Origin: Aspidapion aeneum
Lineage: Eukaryota; Arthropoda; Insecta; Coleoptera; Brentidae
Assembly (NCBI GenBank): GCA_963576565.1
Contig: OY755046.1
Coordinates: 73,091,719-73,155,718 of the forward strand
DNA length: 64,000 nt
Reading direction: 5' to 3'
Shown here piece after piece: positions 1 to 11,440 of the stretch (within the stretch, counting starts at the first letter, position 1; every line of letters begins with the position of its first letter). Position numbers and translations under genes: made by a program. Below the pieces are notes generated by a model, which saw only the letters and a list, made by a program, of their open reading frames with translations, made no database searches and was not told the DNA's origin.

Positions 1-90
1 ATAATAGTACCTTTTGGTATTTTGTTTACTATTAGACCGGGTTTAAGAATCAAGTCTATAGACTTGATACGGACCGGTTTAAATGTATTT

Positions 91-839
91 TTAGCTCACA
101 CATATACTATACTATAGTAGTGTGAGCTATGGTGATCCTAATTTTTTCAAGAAAAAAAAAGTTGCTCCGATTTCAAAAAATTTTATATATCTTTGCGTTT
201 CAGATGATTTTGAAACTTTTTTGTTGCGCCGTCTGTCTGTCTGTCTGTCTGTATGTCTGTCTGTCTGTCTGTCTGTCTGTATGTCTGTCTGTAACGACCA
301 ACGCGCATAACTCAAAAACCGCTTGGCAGATTTTAACGAAATTTGGTACCTAGGCTGGGTCTTGGGGCGAGATGGTCCCATTTTAAAATGACCAAAATCC
401 ACCGAACAGAAACCAAATAAAAGGGTGGGGGTAGATTTCAAAATTAGAGTTTATGTGAAAATATGGCGTGTGTGATATCAAACGAAAGGTAATTGAGTCT
501 GCAGTTAAACAAAATACATTTTAATTTATTTTAAAAAAAGGGTGGGGGTATATTTTAAAAATTAGAGTTTAAGTGAAAATATGGCGTGTGTGATATCAAA
601 CGAAAGGTAATTGAGTCCGGAGTTTAGCAAAATACATTTTAGTTTTTGTTTTTTTTAAGGGTGGGGGTAGATTTCAAAAATTTGAGTCAAAACATGACTT
701 GTGTGGTATCAAACAAAAGGTAATTTAGTCTGGAGTTGAATAAAATATATTTCAGTTTTTAGTGATATTAGCTCACACGTACACTATAATTATAGTACCT
801 AGTGTGAGCTTAGGGGCCCATATATTGGCAGAGTATTTT
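91..839 (+). mobile_element. HINE-like (Helentron-associated) non-autonomous element, copy A
   Basis: In order it has a 5' hairpin with AGCTCACAC/GTGTGAGCT arms, an A-tract region, a (GTCT)n microsatellite, a conserved core with TTTTAACGAAATTTGGTACC, three internal GGGTGGGGGTA subrepeats, and a 3' hairpin with the same arms followed by a 29-nt tail ending TTGGCAGAGTATTTT. It has no coding capacity. The (GTCT)n plus core layout recalls dipteran mini-me/DINE-1 elements; the family assignment is inferred. Confidence 0.82.
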
Positions 840-1488
840 AGTACTCACAGGTCAAATAACTGCAAAGATTCCGGTCACCCTAATGTGCAATATGATAGTA
901 AGCATTTCTCAGTGAGTTTCGTCTCATATAAATTCAAATTAACTTTCGAAATAAAGAAAAACCACATAAAAATTTTGTAACGATATATCATTTTGTGGAG
1001 ATTTAGTCCGTGCAGTTATAGGATTCCCGTTAAAAATAGTCTTAAATTGTAGTACCACCCTTGAGGAGTGGTTTAAAGTTCGAAAAACAATAGAAATAAT
1101 CCATAATTGATAAAAAAACTTATACACAAAAATTTTCAAAGCTAAATAATACATAAATAACTTAAAAATATATCTGTAGATGCATTACCGTATTAAATAC
1201 GTATCAAGATTTAAATATTGTAAAAAGCACAAGATATATTAGAATCCGTTTTCAATTACACATCCACCAAAACAATTGAACATCATTGAATTAAAATGTA
1301 AAATATAGCGTACAGCTGACACTAACTTACACCGTTTTTATTGGACATCTCCTAGTGACGTTTGGAGGTTAAAACATGGCTACCATTTTTAAACCAAAAT
1401 ATTATATTCTTTTTATTTATTTCTAACCCTTGTGTGGAAATAATGTTTTTGTTACAACGAAAGATGACTCATATCGCAAGGTATTTAT
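840..1488. other. No recognisable feature
   Basis: AT-rich sequence without a coding pattern, TIR or tandem repeat that I can see. Confidence 0.5.
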
Positions 1489-2385
1489 GGATGATTCTAC
1501 CAAAAGTGGGCTATATGGATATCATTTTTGGTCATTGCCTTTAAATAACAGTACAGCACAGTAAATAATTTAGTTTTTTTAAAATTATGTAACTAATTAG
1601 GTGTAAGCTAAGAAACATTTATTTTCCCGAATTTTAGGAAATATTGCATAAAAATTCCAGAGGGATGAGTACCAGAGGAATGAGTTTTTTAATGGTTTTC
1701 CAAATTAAATCAAAATCTATTTAGACTACTTAACTTAAGTTTTATATAAACAAAGTTCCTATACTTATAATTTTAAAACAATCAACACAAAAATTATACT
1801 ATTGATATCAGTCGAATATTCACTTACCAGAGGAATGATAATTGAAGCGTTCCTTTTGGATTTCTCTGAAAATACTCTGCCAATCTATGGGCACCTAAGC
1901 TCAAACTAGGTACTATAATTATAGTGTACGCGTGAGTTAATATATAACTAAAAACTGAAATATATTTTATTGAACTCCAAACTTAATTAATTTTTCAAAT
2001 CTACCCCAACCTTTTTTTTTTAACTAAAATGTATTTTGTTTAACTCTGGACTCAATTACCTTTCCTTTGATATCACACACGCCATATTTCCACATAAACA
2101 CTAATATTTTAAATTTACCCCCACCCTTTTTAAAAAAATAAAATGTATTTTATTTAACTCCAGACGCAATACCTTTCGTTTGATATCACACACGCCATAT
2201 TTTTACATAAACTCTAATTTTTGATATATACCCCCACCCTTTTATTTGGCTTGTGTTCGGTGGATTTTGTTCATTTTTAAATGGGACCATCTCGACCCAA
2301 AACCCAGCGTAGGTACCAAATTTCATTAAAATCGGGCAAGCGGTTTTTCAGTTACACACGTTGGTCGTTACAGACAGACAGACAT

Positions 2386-2463
<78 letters not shown>

Positions 2464-3124
2464 GGCGCAACAAAAAAGTTTCAAAATCATCTGAAACGCA
2501 AAGATATATAAAAATTTTTGAAATCGGAGCAACTTTTTTTTTCTCGAAAAAATTAGGATCACTATAGCTCACACTACTATAGTGTAGTGTGAGCTAAAAC
2601 TAATTTTCTGCCGAAAATAAAAAGATCTATAACTTAAACCAAACTAAAGTTGACATTATCTGTCACAACTTGTCACCCTCACAAGTAAATTAGATATCCA
2701 GGGCCGTCCCTTTCTCTAGAAATTAACCGGTGGTATTCACAAATATTGTGTTATTAAAAATGGAGCACGTTTAAAATTGTAAAATTTTCCGGAGAAAATG
2801 TAAATTCGGATTTTCAAAAATATGACTGCAAACTTAAGTTTTATCAATTTTTTGATAAATAGTTAAGACTTGGTTAAATATTATTTATTAGGATATTTTT
2901 TTCAATCTGAGTTTTTAATATTTGGTTTGGGACTACACCAGAGGAATGAGGTATTTGCTTTGTAATAAAAAAAATTATAAACTTTTTTTTATACATTAAA
3001 CTCAAATGCTCCATAAAGAAAACATTTCGTTTTAAATCTTATAACTAAAACTATGCTTCATTTGCAGTCTGTGTTTGAAAAATATGCATGCCCACTACAC
3101 AGCACCATTTTTGTAGAATCATCC
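1489..3124. mobile_element. TIR element W, copy 1, interrupted by HINE copy B
   Basis: It begins GGATGATTCTACCAAAAGTG and ends with the inverted match CACCATTTTTGTAGAATCATCC. Without the HINE insertion it is about 900 bp and is collinear with the copy at 20070-20985. Flanking TTAT and TCAT may be a diverged 4-bp TSD. No coding sequence is visible, so it is non-autonomous. Confidence 0.8.
1869..2599 (-). mobile_element. HINE-like element, copy B, inserted in a TIR element
   Basis: This is the same structure as copy A in reverse orientation, with a long (GACA)n tract at about 2370-2462. It interrupts the TIR element at 1489-3124. The uninterrupted relative near 20450 has eight As where this copy is flanked by four As on each side, so no target-site duplication was made. 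Confidence 0.88.
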
Positions 3125-4190
3125 TCATGAAAAATTTATATAAATATTAAAAACCATTGCATTCACGAGAAAAATAAGTTAAACTTTCAACAAATATCTA
3201 GACTTGTAGACGTAGGATTGTAGCACTTAACACTGTAGACCCTTTAGTGAATACTGGTGATGATTTTCACCTTCGTTATAAACTAGCTCACTTCTTGAAT
3301 TTGGAATTGCAATAGTTGTCCTTCATCTATGACTTTCTATAGTGCGTTCAAAATTGCGAAAACTATTATTAATAAACTTTTCAAGTGTAAGCCATAAATT
3401 TAGGGTAAAATAGACCGATTTTAACAATTTTCAGCGAATTAAAATTAATAAATTTCGATTGGTGAAGGCATATTGCACCATTGATTTTTCAACTATGAAA
3501 AAATTGGTTTATAAATATATGATTTTGGAATAATTTATCGAATTTGGTTTCAAGTTGCACTAGTATGACCGCAAGGCACCTGTTCTTGATTGCATTTATT
3601 GCAAAACATTTGGCAAAGAAAATATTTAGTATCACAGTTGTTTTTTTTCAACCGCTTGATTATTTGTTATAAATAATAAACTCAATGCTCTAGAAAGATG
3701 CTTTTGTAAGGGTAAGTGGGTCAAGAAAAATTTTTCGATTTTTTAAAAACTAGTTTTTTGATTAAACAACATTTTGAATTACTTTTTTTAATTAAATTTT
3801 TTCGAAAACCAATATTTATGGAAACAAATATTTTGAAACTTAAGTTTTTCAAAAAACATATTTTTTGAAAAATATATTTTTTTAATGTTTATTTTTTCAG
3901 AAGAACGCTCAAAAACATTTTATTCTAATCAAATTTTTTTCGAAAATATTTTTTATAGGGTATGTCTCCGATCAATTGACAAAGGTCTGCTCCGTTCGGT
4001 CATTTTTCTTTTCGAAAAAAATGCTTTTCAAAAGAATATTTTCGAAAACTTTGTTGACGAAAACTTTTCCATTAAAAAAAAAGTTTTTCAAAAAAGTTCA
4101 AAAATCTATTTATCAAAAAATATTCAAAAAAGGTTTATGTTTTTAAAAAAACAGATAAAATGCCAAATGAAATACTTCTATAATTGTGGT
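3125..4190. other. AT-rich spacer with degenerate TTTTCGAAAAA simple sequence
   Basis: 3125-3720 shows nothing recognisable. 3720-4190 is built from irregular runs of TTTTTC and GAAAAA. Similar tracts occur at 7600-8100, 14220-14340, 50500-51060 and 63300-63480, so the open frames in them are accidental. Confidence 0.6.
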
Positions 4191-4194
4191 TTGC

Positions 4195-4580
4195 TATTTT
4201 CTAAAATTCATGTTGGTCATAAAAGAAAACGTTTCAGTACAGTTGACCACCTATTAACTATGAAAACCCTAATAGGACAAACCAGCGAATACAACATTTC
4301 CCTATATATTGGGTTTATAGACTTTAAAAAACCTTTCGATAGGATTAAGCAAGGGTTAGTAAAAGCATCTTGAATTAATAGCCGAATAGATTACAAATAC
4401 ACAGACTTCATAGCCAATATAATATACCGAAGCAACAACATCAATCAGAATCCACGAAGGAACCAAGCCAATCCTCACAAGAAGCGGTGTCAGCGGGGTG
4501 ACACAATATCCCCTAAACTATTTAACCTGGCCCTTGAAAATGTTTTTAAAAACTTAGATTGGGAAAAAATAGGCATCAAG
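4195..4580 (+). pseudogene. Non-LTR retrotransposon reverse transcriptase fragment
   Basis: The translation shows reverse-transcriptase fingers and palm motifs: STVDHLLTMK, then FIDFKKPFDRIKQG (the catalytic-Asp motif, usually DFEKAFD), a stop and frame break near 4373, and in another frame QRGDTISPKLFNLALENVF. It is truncated on both sides. The preceding stretch 3720-4190 is degenerate TTTTC/GAAAAA simple sequence. Confidence 0.75.
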
Positions 4581-4604
4581 GGCGGATCCAGAGGTGCTTC
4601 TCGG

Positions 4605-4692
4605 GGGAAGGGGGGGGGGGGGGGGTTTCGGTTCGGTTCGGTTCGGTTCGGTTTGGTTCGGTTTCGGTTCGGTTCGGGGGGGGGGGGGGGGC
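4605..4692. repeat. (TTCGG)n microsatellite between poly-G tracts
   Basis: About ten TTCGG-type pentamers, with a few variants, lie between two G runs of more than ten bases. This is unusual base composition for the AT-rich window. Confidence 0.9.
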
Positions 4693-4732
4693 ACTTTAGG
4701 TCAAATTCTCTGTTGGTAAAAAACAGTATATA

Positions 4733-5468
4733 TTAGCTCACACATATACTATATAGTAGTGTGAGCTATGGTGATCCCAATTTTTGCGAAAAAAAAAAAA
4801 GTTGCTCCGATTTCAAAAATTTTTATATATCTTTGCGTTTCATATGATTTTGAAACTTTTTTGTTGCGCCGTCTGTCTGTCTGTATGTCTGTCTGTCTGT
4901 CTGTATGTCTGTCTGTAACGACCAACGCGCATAACTCAAAAACCGCTTGGCCGATTTCAATGAAATTTGGTACCTAGGTTAGGTCTTGGGTCGAGATGGT
5001 CCCATTTAAAAATGAACAAAATCCACCAAACACAAACCAAATAAAAGAATAGATAGATTTCAAAAATTAGAGTTTAAGTGAAAATATGTCGTGTGTGTTA
5101 TCAAACGAAAGGTAATTGAGTCTGGAGTTAAACAAAATACATTTTAATTTATTTTTAAAAAAGAGTGGGGGTACATCTCAAAAATTAGAGTTTAAGTGAA
5201 AATATGGCGTGTGTGATATCAAACGAAAGTTAATTGAGTCCGGAGTTTAACAAAATACATTTTGGTTTTTGTTTTTTTTAAGGGTGGGGGTGGATTTCAA
5301 AAAATTGAGTTTAAGTTAAAACATGGCTTGTGTGGTATCAAACAAAAGGTAATTTAGTGTGGAGTTGAATAAAATATATTTCAGTTTTTAGTTATATTAG
5401 CTCACATGTACACTATAACTATAGGACCTAGTGTGAGCTTGGGGGCCCATATATTGGCAGAGTATTTT
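4733..5468 (+). mobile_element. HINE-like element, copy C
   Basis: Full-length by comparison with copies A and D, with a 5' hairpin, a shorter (GTCT)n tract, the core, subrepeats and a 3' hairpin. The 3' flank at 5475-5640 is a non-LTR retrotransposon end. Confidence 0.87.
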
Positions 5469-5474
5469 GTAAAC

Positions 5475-5640
5475 TGGTGACCGTGGGAAAATAAAAGAAG
5501 TAGGGGAAGACCTCAAATAAGATGGGAGGACGATTTGAAGAAACATGCGGGATCTAGATGGATAAACAGACAGAGAGAAGAGTGAAAGACATTGGGGGAG
5601 GCCTATGTCCAAGGTGGATCGAAGAAGACTAAATAGATAG
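5475..5640 (+). pseudogene. 3' end of a non-LTR retrotransposon
   Basis: The translation gives the C-terminal tail R-x-P-Q-I-R-W-E-D-D-L-K-K-H-A-G-S-R-W followed by a Gln/Arg-rich end (GEAYVQGGSKKTK). This is typical of the post-RT region of insect RTE-like elements. It is the same type as the minus-strand fragment at 58040-58440. Confidence 0.6.
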
Positions 5641-5989
5641 ATTTTTAAAATTATTTTTTCCGTTATACAACTCCTATTTTCATCATTATCGTACTTAGTT
5701 TGTCAGGAAGTTATTTCTTTTTGTAATTTATCATACATAAAAGTATGTATGTAAAACAAAGTGTACACAACAATAGATTCGATAAAAATTATTGCAATTT
5801 AAAGTGCAATTAGGGTTAGTCAATAGCTCAAGAACGATGTAGGTAACGAAGTAATGTTAATATATCTTCAATGATACCTCTAAATAAATAAAATATATAT
5901 TATGCGCTACAGGGTAGTAAATAAATTACATACCACACTTCTCTAATTATGATTACAGCATTTAAAATTAAAACAAGAAAAAATGAAAA

Positions 5990-7030
5990 TTTGTGGACCT
6001 ACAAAAAGCATATGATACCGTTCCAGTAAAAATAGAGAGTTGGAGCAAACTACTATCAATCATACATATACAAAAACGATAAAAGAACTATACAAAGGGT
6101 GAAAATCTCAAATTAAAATAGGAAATCGAATTTCAAAAAAATTCCTGGTAACGAAAGGCTTGAGACAGGGATGTTGTACTCCAACTCTTTTTAAAATATA
6201 TATCGAAATAGCTTGAAAAAACTGGAAACGTAAAGTACACGGTATGGGAACAGAATTTAACGACCGATTTATCATATACATACTATAGTTTGCTGACGAC
6301 TAAGTAATTGTAGCTAATGATAAAGAAGACATGGAGTATATGATGGGAAAGTTAATGGAAGAATACCAAAAGTGGGGATTAACAGTGAACGTGAACAAGA
6401 CACAGTACTTATGTATTGGAAACGAATCCAGTGAGTTAAAACTAGACAATGGACAACTAATATCTCCATGCAATGAGTATGTATACTTGGGTGTCACATT
6501 TGATAAGACAGGAACAGACTGTAAAGAACTGGAAAAAAGAATAGTAAAAGCAAAAAAGGTTATTGGATGTCTTAACAGTTTTGTATGGAGCAGAGAGATA
6601 AAAAAGAATGTAAAATTTAACGTATATGAAACAATGGTGAAAAGCACGCTGTTGTATGGAAGAGAGACTTGTCGCGTAACAGAAAAATACAAAACAAAGT
6701 GTCGAAATGGATGCAATAAGAAGATCAATGAGAATATCTAGAACAGATCACATAAGAAATGAGATGGGAATCGAGGGAAGCATAACGGATGACATCACTA
6801 AAAGACAACTGATATGGTACGGCCATGTACAACGGATGAACGACGAAAGATTTCCAAAGCAGGTCCTAGAATGGCAACCAATAGGGCGCAGAATAAGAGG
6901 GCGTCCTAAACTAAAATGGCAACAGTCAATCCAAAGATCAATGAGTCAAGAAAACCTGACAGAAGATGATTGTCAGGATCGAAGGAGGTGGAGAATAGGC
7001 GTCGGGCAACGTAGACATACATAGTAGTAG
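5990..7030 (+). pseudogene. RTE-like non-LTR retrotransposon fragment, family R copy a
   Basis: Broken frames show LQKAYDTVP, LRQGCCTPTLFKIYIEIA, the FADD catalytic box (followed by a stop), a thumb region KWGLTVNVNKTQYLCIGNE, YVYLGVTFDKTGTDCKELE, and the C-terminal RQLIWYGHVQRMNDERFPKQ and GRRIRGRPKL. It ends in a TAGTAGTAG tail, a 3' trinucleotide tail as in RTE-type elements. Frameshifts and stops make it inactive. Confidence 0.85.
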
Positions 7031-7034
7031 TACT

Positions 7035-7361
7035 CTAATTTTTAAAACCTACCCCCACTCCTTTTTTTGTTGGACTTTTTTTAAATGGGACCATCTAGAG
7101 CCAAAACCCAACCTAGGTGCCAAATTTCATTAAAATCGGGCAAGCAGTTTTTGAGTTATATAATGTCGCGTTAGTCGTTACAGACAGACAGAGATACAGA
7201 CAGACATACAGACAGAAAGATAGACAGACAGATGTAGCGACAAAAAATCTACAAAATCACCTGGGACGTAAAAATTAAAAAAAAAATACAATCGGAAGAA
7301 CTTTATTTTTCTCTAATTTTTGACACGCCATAGTTATAGTATAACACATGTGAGCTAAAAA
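7035..7361 (-). mobile_element. HINE-like element fragment, diverged
   Basis: A reverse-orientation remnant holding the core (CCAAATTTCATTAAAATCGG), a degenerate GACA tract, the A-tract region and half of the hairpin (GTGAGCT). It lacks the 3' hairpin and is more diverged than the other copies, so probably older. It abuts the 3' end of a non-LTR retrotransposon. Confidence 0.75.
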
Positions 7362-8147
7362 AATTACCTAATTTAGATCACTCTGTACGTACCTGCGTAA
7401 GTACCAAACAAAGCGGTACCGTACCTACTGTGTCATAGTAGAAGCCGGGAATTTTTTAGTACGCGGGTAATTTAGTTCGGAAAATCGCCGTGATCTGAAG
7501 AAGGGGGCGCTGCGATCGAATCGATTCAATGTTGAATAAATATATAACTTTACAACCGTCGATAGCAACCGAGAAGTGTTTTGAAATCAACTTCCGAAAG
7601 AAGGCGCGAAATTGGAATAATTAGTTTTTTTCAAGAACAAACAGTTTTTCGCAAAAAAAGTTTTAAAAAAATTATTTCGACAAAAATTTGAAAAAATAAA
7701 AAATTATAAAAAAAATTATTTATTGTTTTTTTTTAGTTTGTGATGAAATAAAAACAAAGTGTTCAAGAATTGAAAGTTATTTTAAATATTTAGTAGGGTA
7801 AGCGTTTATATCTTTTTTTAATCTTTAAAAATTATTTTTTTTATAAAAAAAAAAACAATTTTTTTTAGTTTGTGATGTCATAAAAGAGTCTTAAAGATTT
7901 TTTAGTTATTTTAAATATTTAGGGTAATCTTTTATTTTTTAAAATTATTTTATCTTTAAGCATATTTTTTTTTATTTAAAAAAAAATTGATTAAAATATT
8001 TATCGTTTCTTAAATTGATATTTGAGAAAAACATATTTTTGTTTAATTAAAAAAATTACATTAAATTATTTAGTTATAAAAATTTAACGGGTTTAAATTT
8101 TAATTATTGCAATTTTTCAAAGATAATTATACCAAGTTACTTTTATA
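7362..8147. other. Very AT-rich spacer with a diverged 130-bp duplication
   Basis: TTTAGTTTGTGATG followed by AGTTATTTTAAATATTTAG occurs twice (about 7735-7800 and 7866-7925). No genes seen. Confidence 0.6.
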
Positions 8148-8149
8148 TA

Positions 8150-9215
8150 AACTGCTCAAAAATTGAAGTGAACCACCCCATTTATTTTTGACATTTTTAA
8201 AGTAAATTTATTCCTAAACGAAACGGTCAATTTCCACACAATTTTCTATGTGATATAGCTTTGATTGTCCTCTTTTAACAAAAGTGCGAAAGTTTGCACG
8301 GCTCCCATTTCCCGATACCGATTCCCGATTCTGGCTAGGACGCAGTTCACATTTCACTTTTTTCCACTCTTAAAATTTTCGTTTGTGAGATATTACAACC
8401 TAAATCAGATGACACACGTAGCATAAGCTCTGCTCTACGATTTTTATTGAGGCAGCATTAAAATCATCTGTGGTGGTGTAACAAAATTCACTTGAATCCA
8501 TGAACTTTGCGAAATAACTGGCATTTTTACAAAAAATCATCCTGACGCCAATAGTGATATTTTAACAAAAATGAAAAAACCTCCTCGTCATAAATGTTCA
8601 GACTTCAATAAAAAGTGTTTTTCATTTACCTAGACTTGATATCAGATCACCTACAGAAGGTGAAACTCAGGTTTGATCATAAAAAAAAGAATTTATGAAA
8701 AATTAATTTTGCACGCCCCTGATTGTGCTCAGTGATCATCTAGAGTACAATGGCGTGCAATGTTCGAAAAAGCCAATATTTGGGTTGCCTCATAGTAAAT
8801 TTGGTGGCTATGGGTCAAAACGGGTAGAAACGTCAAACTAAAAATCAGAAAAAGTACAATTTTATGGAAAAAAATATCATATCTCGGAAACTAAAACGAA
8901 ATTTAAAAAACTGAGATATAACTTTTTTTGGCTTTAGCTAACTGTCATTTTGTGTCATTAAATTTTTTTTTGGAAAAAATCGTACGGGAAATGGGAGCCG
9001 TGCAAACTTTCGCACTTTTGCCACACTTGCGTTGTAGCCGCCCTGTGAAGCTATCTGTCAAGCGCAGGACAACAAGGAAACCAAATATTAAAAGAGAATA
9101 ATCGAAGCTACATTACATAGAAAATTGTGTGGAAATTGACCGTTTCGTTTAGGAATTAATTTACTTTAAAAATTTCAAAAAAAATGGGGTGACTCACTTC
9201 AATTTTTGAGCAGTT
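8150..9215. mobile_element. Long-TIR MITE with TA duplication
   Basis: Ends AACTGCTCAAAAATTGAAGTG and its inverse are flanked by TA on both sides (8148-8149 and 9216-9217). Imperfect inverted arms extend inward for about 170-190 bp (for example GCGAAAGTTTGCACGGCTCC and its inverse near 8990). The centre has no coding sequence. It is probably a Tc1/mariner-derived MITE. Confidence 0.83.
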
Positions 9216-9794
9216 TATTTTTGCTCTTTTTTATGATTTATGTTTAAATTAAAAATCAAAAATTTTTCCAAAAATAACATTATTTGCGTGGTTTTTCAAA
9301 GATAATTAAATACAATTAAAATAAACGTCTTAGAAAAAAATCCTTCAAAATTCAAGGGTACAGCTGTGCATAAAATACTAAAATTGCATATTATACATAA
9401 AAAATGCATTAAAGATAAATTGAAAAAAATAAAACAAGCGAACCCTTGAGCGAACAATTACTCCGCAGAAACGTTAAAAAAATTCTAATTGACAGTGTTT
9501 CACTATATGAAAAATACATAATAAATAGCAAAAAAAACTACATGTTTTAATTAAAAATAAGTTTAAGTATGTTATGTATGTAAATGGTATAAAATTGCGA
9601 AAAAATATCTTTTAGAAATATTAATTTAATTAGATTTTTCCAGATATGTACGTTTAGCGGCTTTTAATATATTTGACAAATATGTTTCAACAACTGTCAA
9701 AAAATATATTGAGGGCTTCTAGTTCAGGTCAGTTAAAAATTCCAAAATCACCTATGATGACCAAAATTTGCTATATTACAGCCAAACTTCTATA

Positions 9795-10449
9795 CAGTGT
9801 GTCCACGTAAGTTGGCGGCATATGGGAAACTTTTTTATTATTAGCTTTACGAAAAAAAGTTATTCTTTATAAAAAGTTCTGCATGGTCCAAAACCTAAAA
9901 TGCAACCATCAGATGTTAAATTTTTTCAGTCATATTACGAGGTTTGTCAAAAAATGTGATTTTTGCTCTAGAGTAAAGTACCTTTCTTTTTGACAATATC
10001 GAAAATTGTTATAAAAAAAAGATGTTTAGAATTAAAAATAGCTTTCAAATATTCAACATTGTTTATTTACATTAAAAAAATATTTTTTTCTACATTTTCT
10101 CGGCGATTACGTTGGAAATTTAAGTTTGCACATTAAGGCATAATTAATCTAGGATGCAAATAATAATAATGTAAATAAACAATGTTGAATATTTGAAAGC
10201 TATTTTTAATTCTAAACATCTTTTCTTTATAACAATTTTCGATATTGTCAAAAAGAAAGGTACTTTACTCTAGAGCAAAAATCATATTTTTTGACAAACC
10301 TCGTAATATGACTGAAAAAAATTTAACATCTGATGGTTGCATTTTAGGTTTTGGACCATGCAGAACTTTTTATGAAGAATAACTTTTTTTTGTAAAGCTA
10401 ATAATAAAAAATTTTCCCATATGCCGCCAACTTACGTGGACACACACTG
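9795..10449. mobile_element. Foldback mariner-like MITE
   Basis: 655 bp with nearly symmetrical arms of about 280 bp. Ends are CAGTGTGTCCACGTAAGTTG and inverse, with TA duplicated on both sides. It interrupts a repeat whose related copy at about 54055-54110 lacks the insertion. A diverged relative lies just after GMC1 (22183-22930). Confidence 0.87.
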
Positions 10450-10454
10450 TATAT

Positions 10455-11030
10455 GTTCAATTTAGCACTTTGACATTTGCAGCCGTAATAGCCAAGTTTA
10501 GAAAAACATTTCCAAACTAGTAAGAACCTTTCATTTTGAAATTTGTATTGGAGAACTTGGCTTTACTTTTATCTCAATTCTTTTTACGGAATGCCATTTT
10601 CGCTAACTTGGCCTTTTTTACATGAAATGTTTTTGTTATGATTTCACTTCTTTTTTAAAGGAATTGGATAATATTTAATTTTTAAAGTAGTAAAATATGC
10701 GGAATATTGTTCAAAACTTTTGCAATGCCTTACTTAAAATTTTGACGTTTTTTAATTTTTTCCCATGGTTTTGTCATAGTTCCTATCAGTCTTCCAATGC
10801 TCAGCTCTCTAGCGTTTCTGAAAGTGGACAATGTTACTTTTACATAACTTTACATGTATAGGGAAGGGAAGTAAATTAAAATGTTGCTGTTTTTAAATTT
10901 TTTCCAATAGTTTTATAATAGTGTCTTTCAGCCTGCCAAAGCTCAGCTTTTTAGCATTTCTGGAAGTGGGCAATGTTACTTTTACTTAAACGTGAAACGA
11001 CATGACAAATGTTAAATTTTGACAGATGAT
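10455..11030. repeat. Dispersed repeat with two 142-bp tandem units, related to 53900-55215
   Basis: CCAAACTAGTAAGAACCTTTC and the following TTGGCTTTACTTTTATC stretch match one arm of the inverted repeat at 53900-54260. Two tandem units (CTCAGC at 10800 and 10942) match the longer array at 54290-55215. Confidence 0.8.
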
Positions 11031-11342
11031 TTCTTATATTAAACAAAACACCCTGTATTTTATAAAATTTTTAGATTCCCCGTTTCTTTTTGATTTTCTT
11101 TGATTCGATACAAAATGACAACCGTCAGTTTCTTCAATAAAATCTCAAGGAAAATTGGTTGCACATGCATGATGCCTTGAATGCTGCACGTAGTGATCAA
11201 TGGTATAATTGTTTAACAAACCAGTAAATTATAGTCTTGATCACTTAAAATTAAGGTGTCTTCCCACAGGGGTCAAGTTCACTATAAATATGTTGTTACT
11301 ATGGACCGAAAAAGATAACGCCACTAAAAAATACTCCTTTTT

Positions 11343-11440
11343 TTTGATATATACAACATTCCACTTTATATTGCGTTTATAGACTTTGAAAAAGCTTTCG
11401 ATGGCATTGAGCACTGGGCAGTTCCTTAATTAATAGCCGA
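11343..11440 (+). pseudogene. Short reverse-transcriptase fragment
   Basis: The translation YNIPLYIAFIDFEKAFDGIEHW carries the catalytic-Asp RT motif and matches the fragment at 4195-4580. It is directly joined to the opposite-strand fragment that follows. Confidence 0.7.

Noticed and set aside
122..310. Cys/Ser/Val-rich peptides (CLSVCLSV) and their reverse (RQTDRQTD)
   Set aside because: They are translations of the (GTCT)n/(GACA)n microsatellite in HINE copies and recur wherever the element occurs.
3885..4373. A single 162-codon protein
   Set aside because: The first 100 codons are low-complexity DNA. Only the last part has reverse-transcriptase similarity, and the similarity continues in another frame after the stop.
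6331..6741. Host gene candidates such as 6331-7024, 29145-29918 and 57181-57546
   Set aside because: Motifs (FADD, YGHVQRMNDERLP, GRRKRGRP), multiple diverged copies, 5' truncation and 3' trinucleotide or TA tails show non-LTR retrotransposon remnants.
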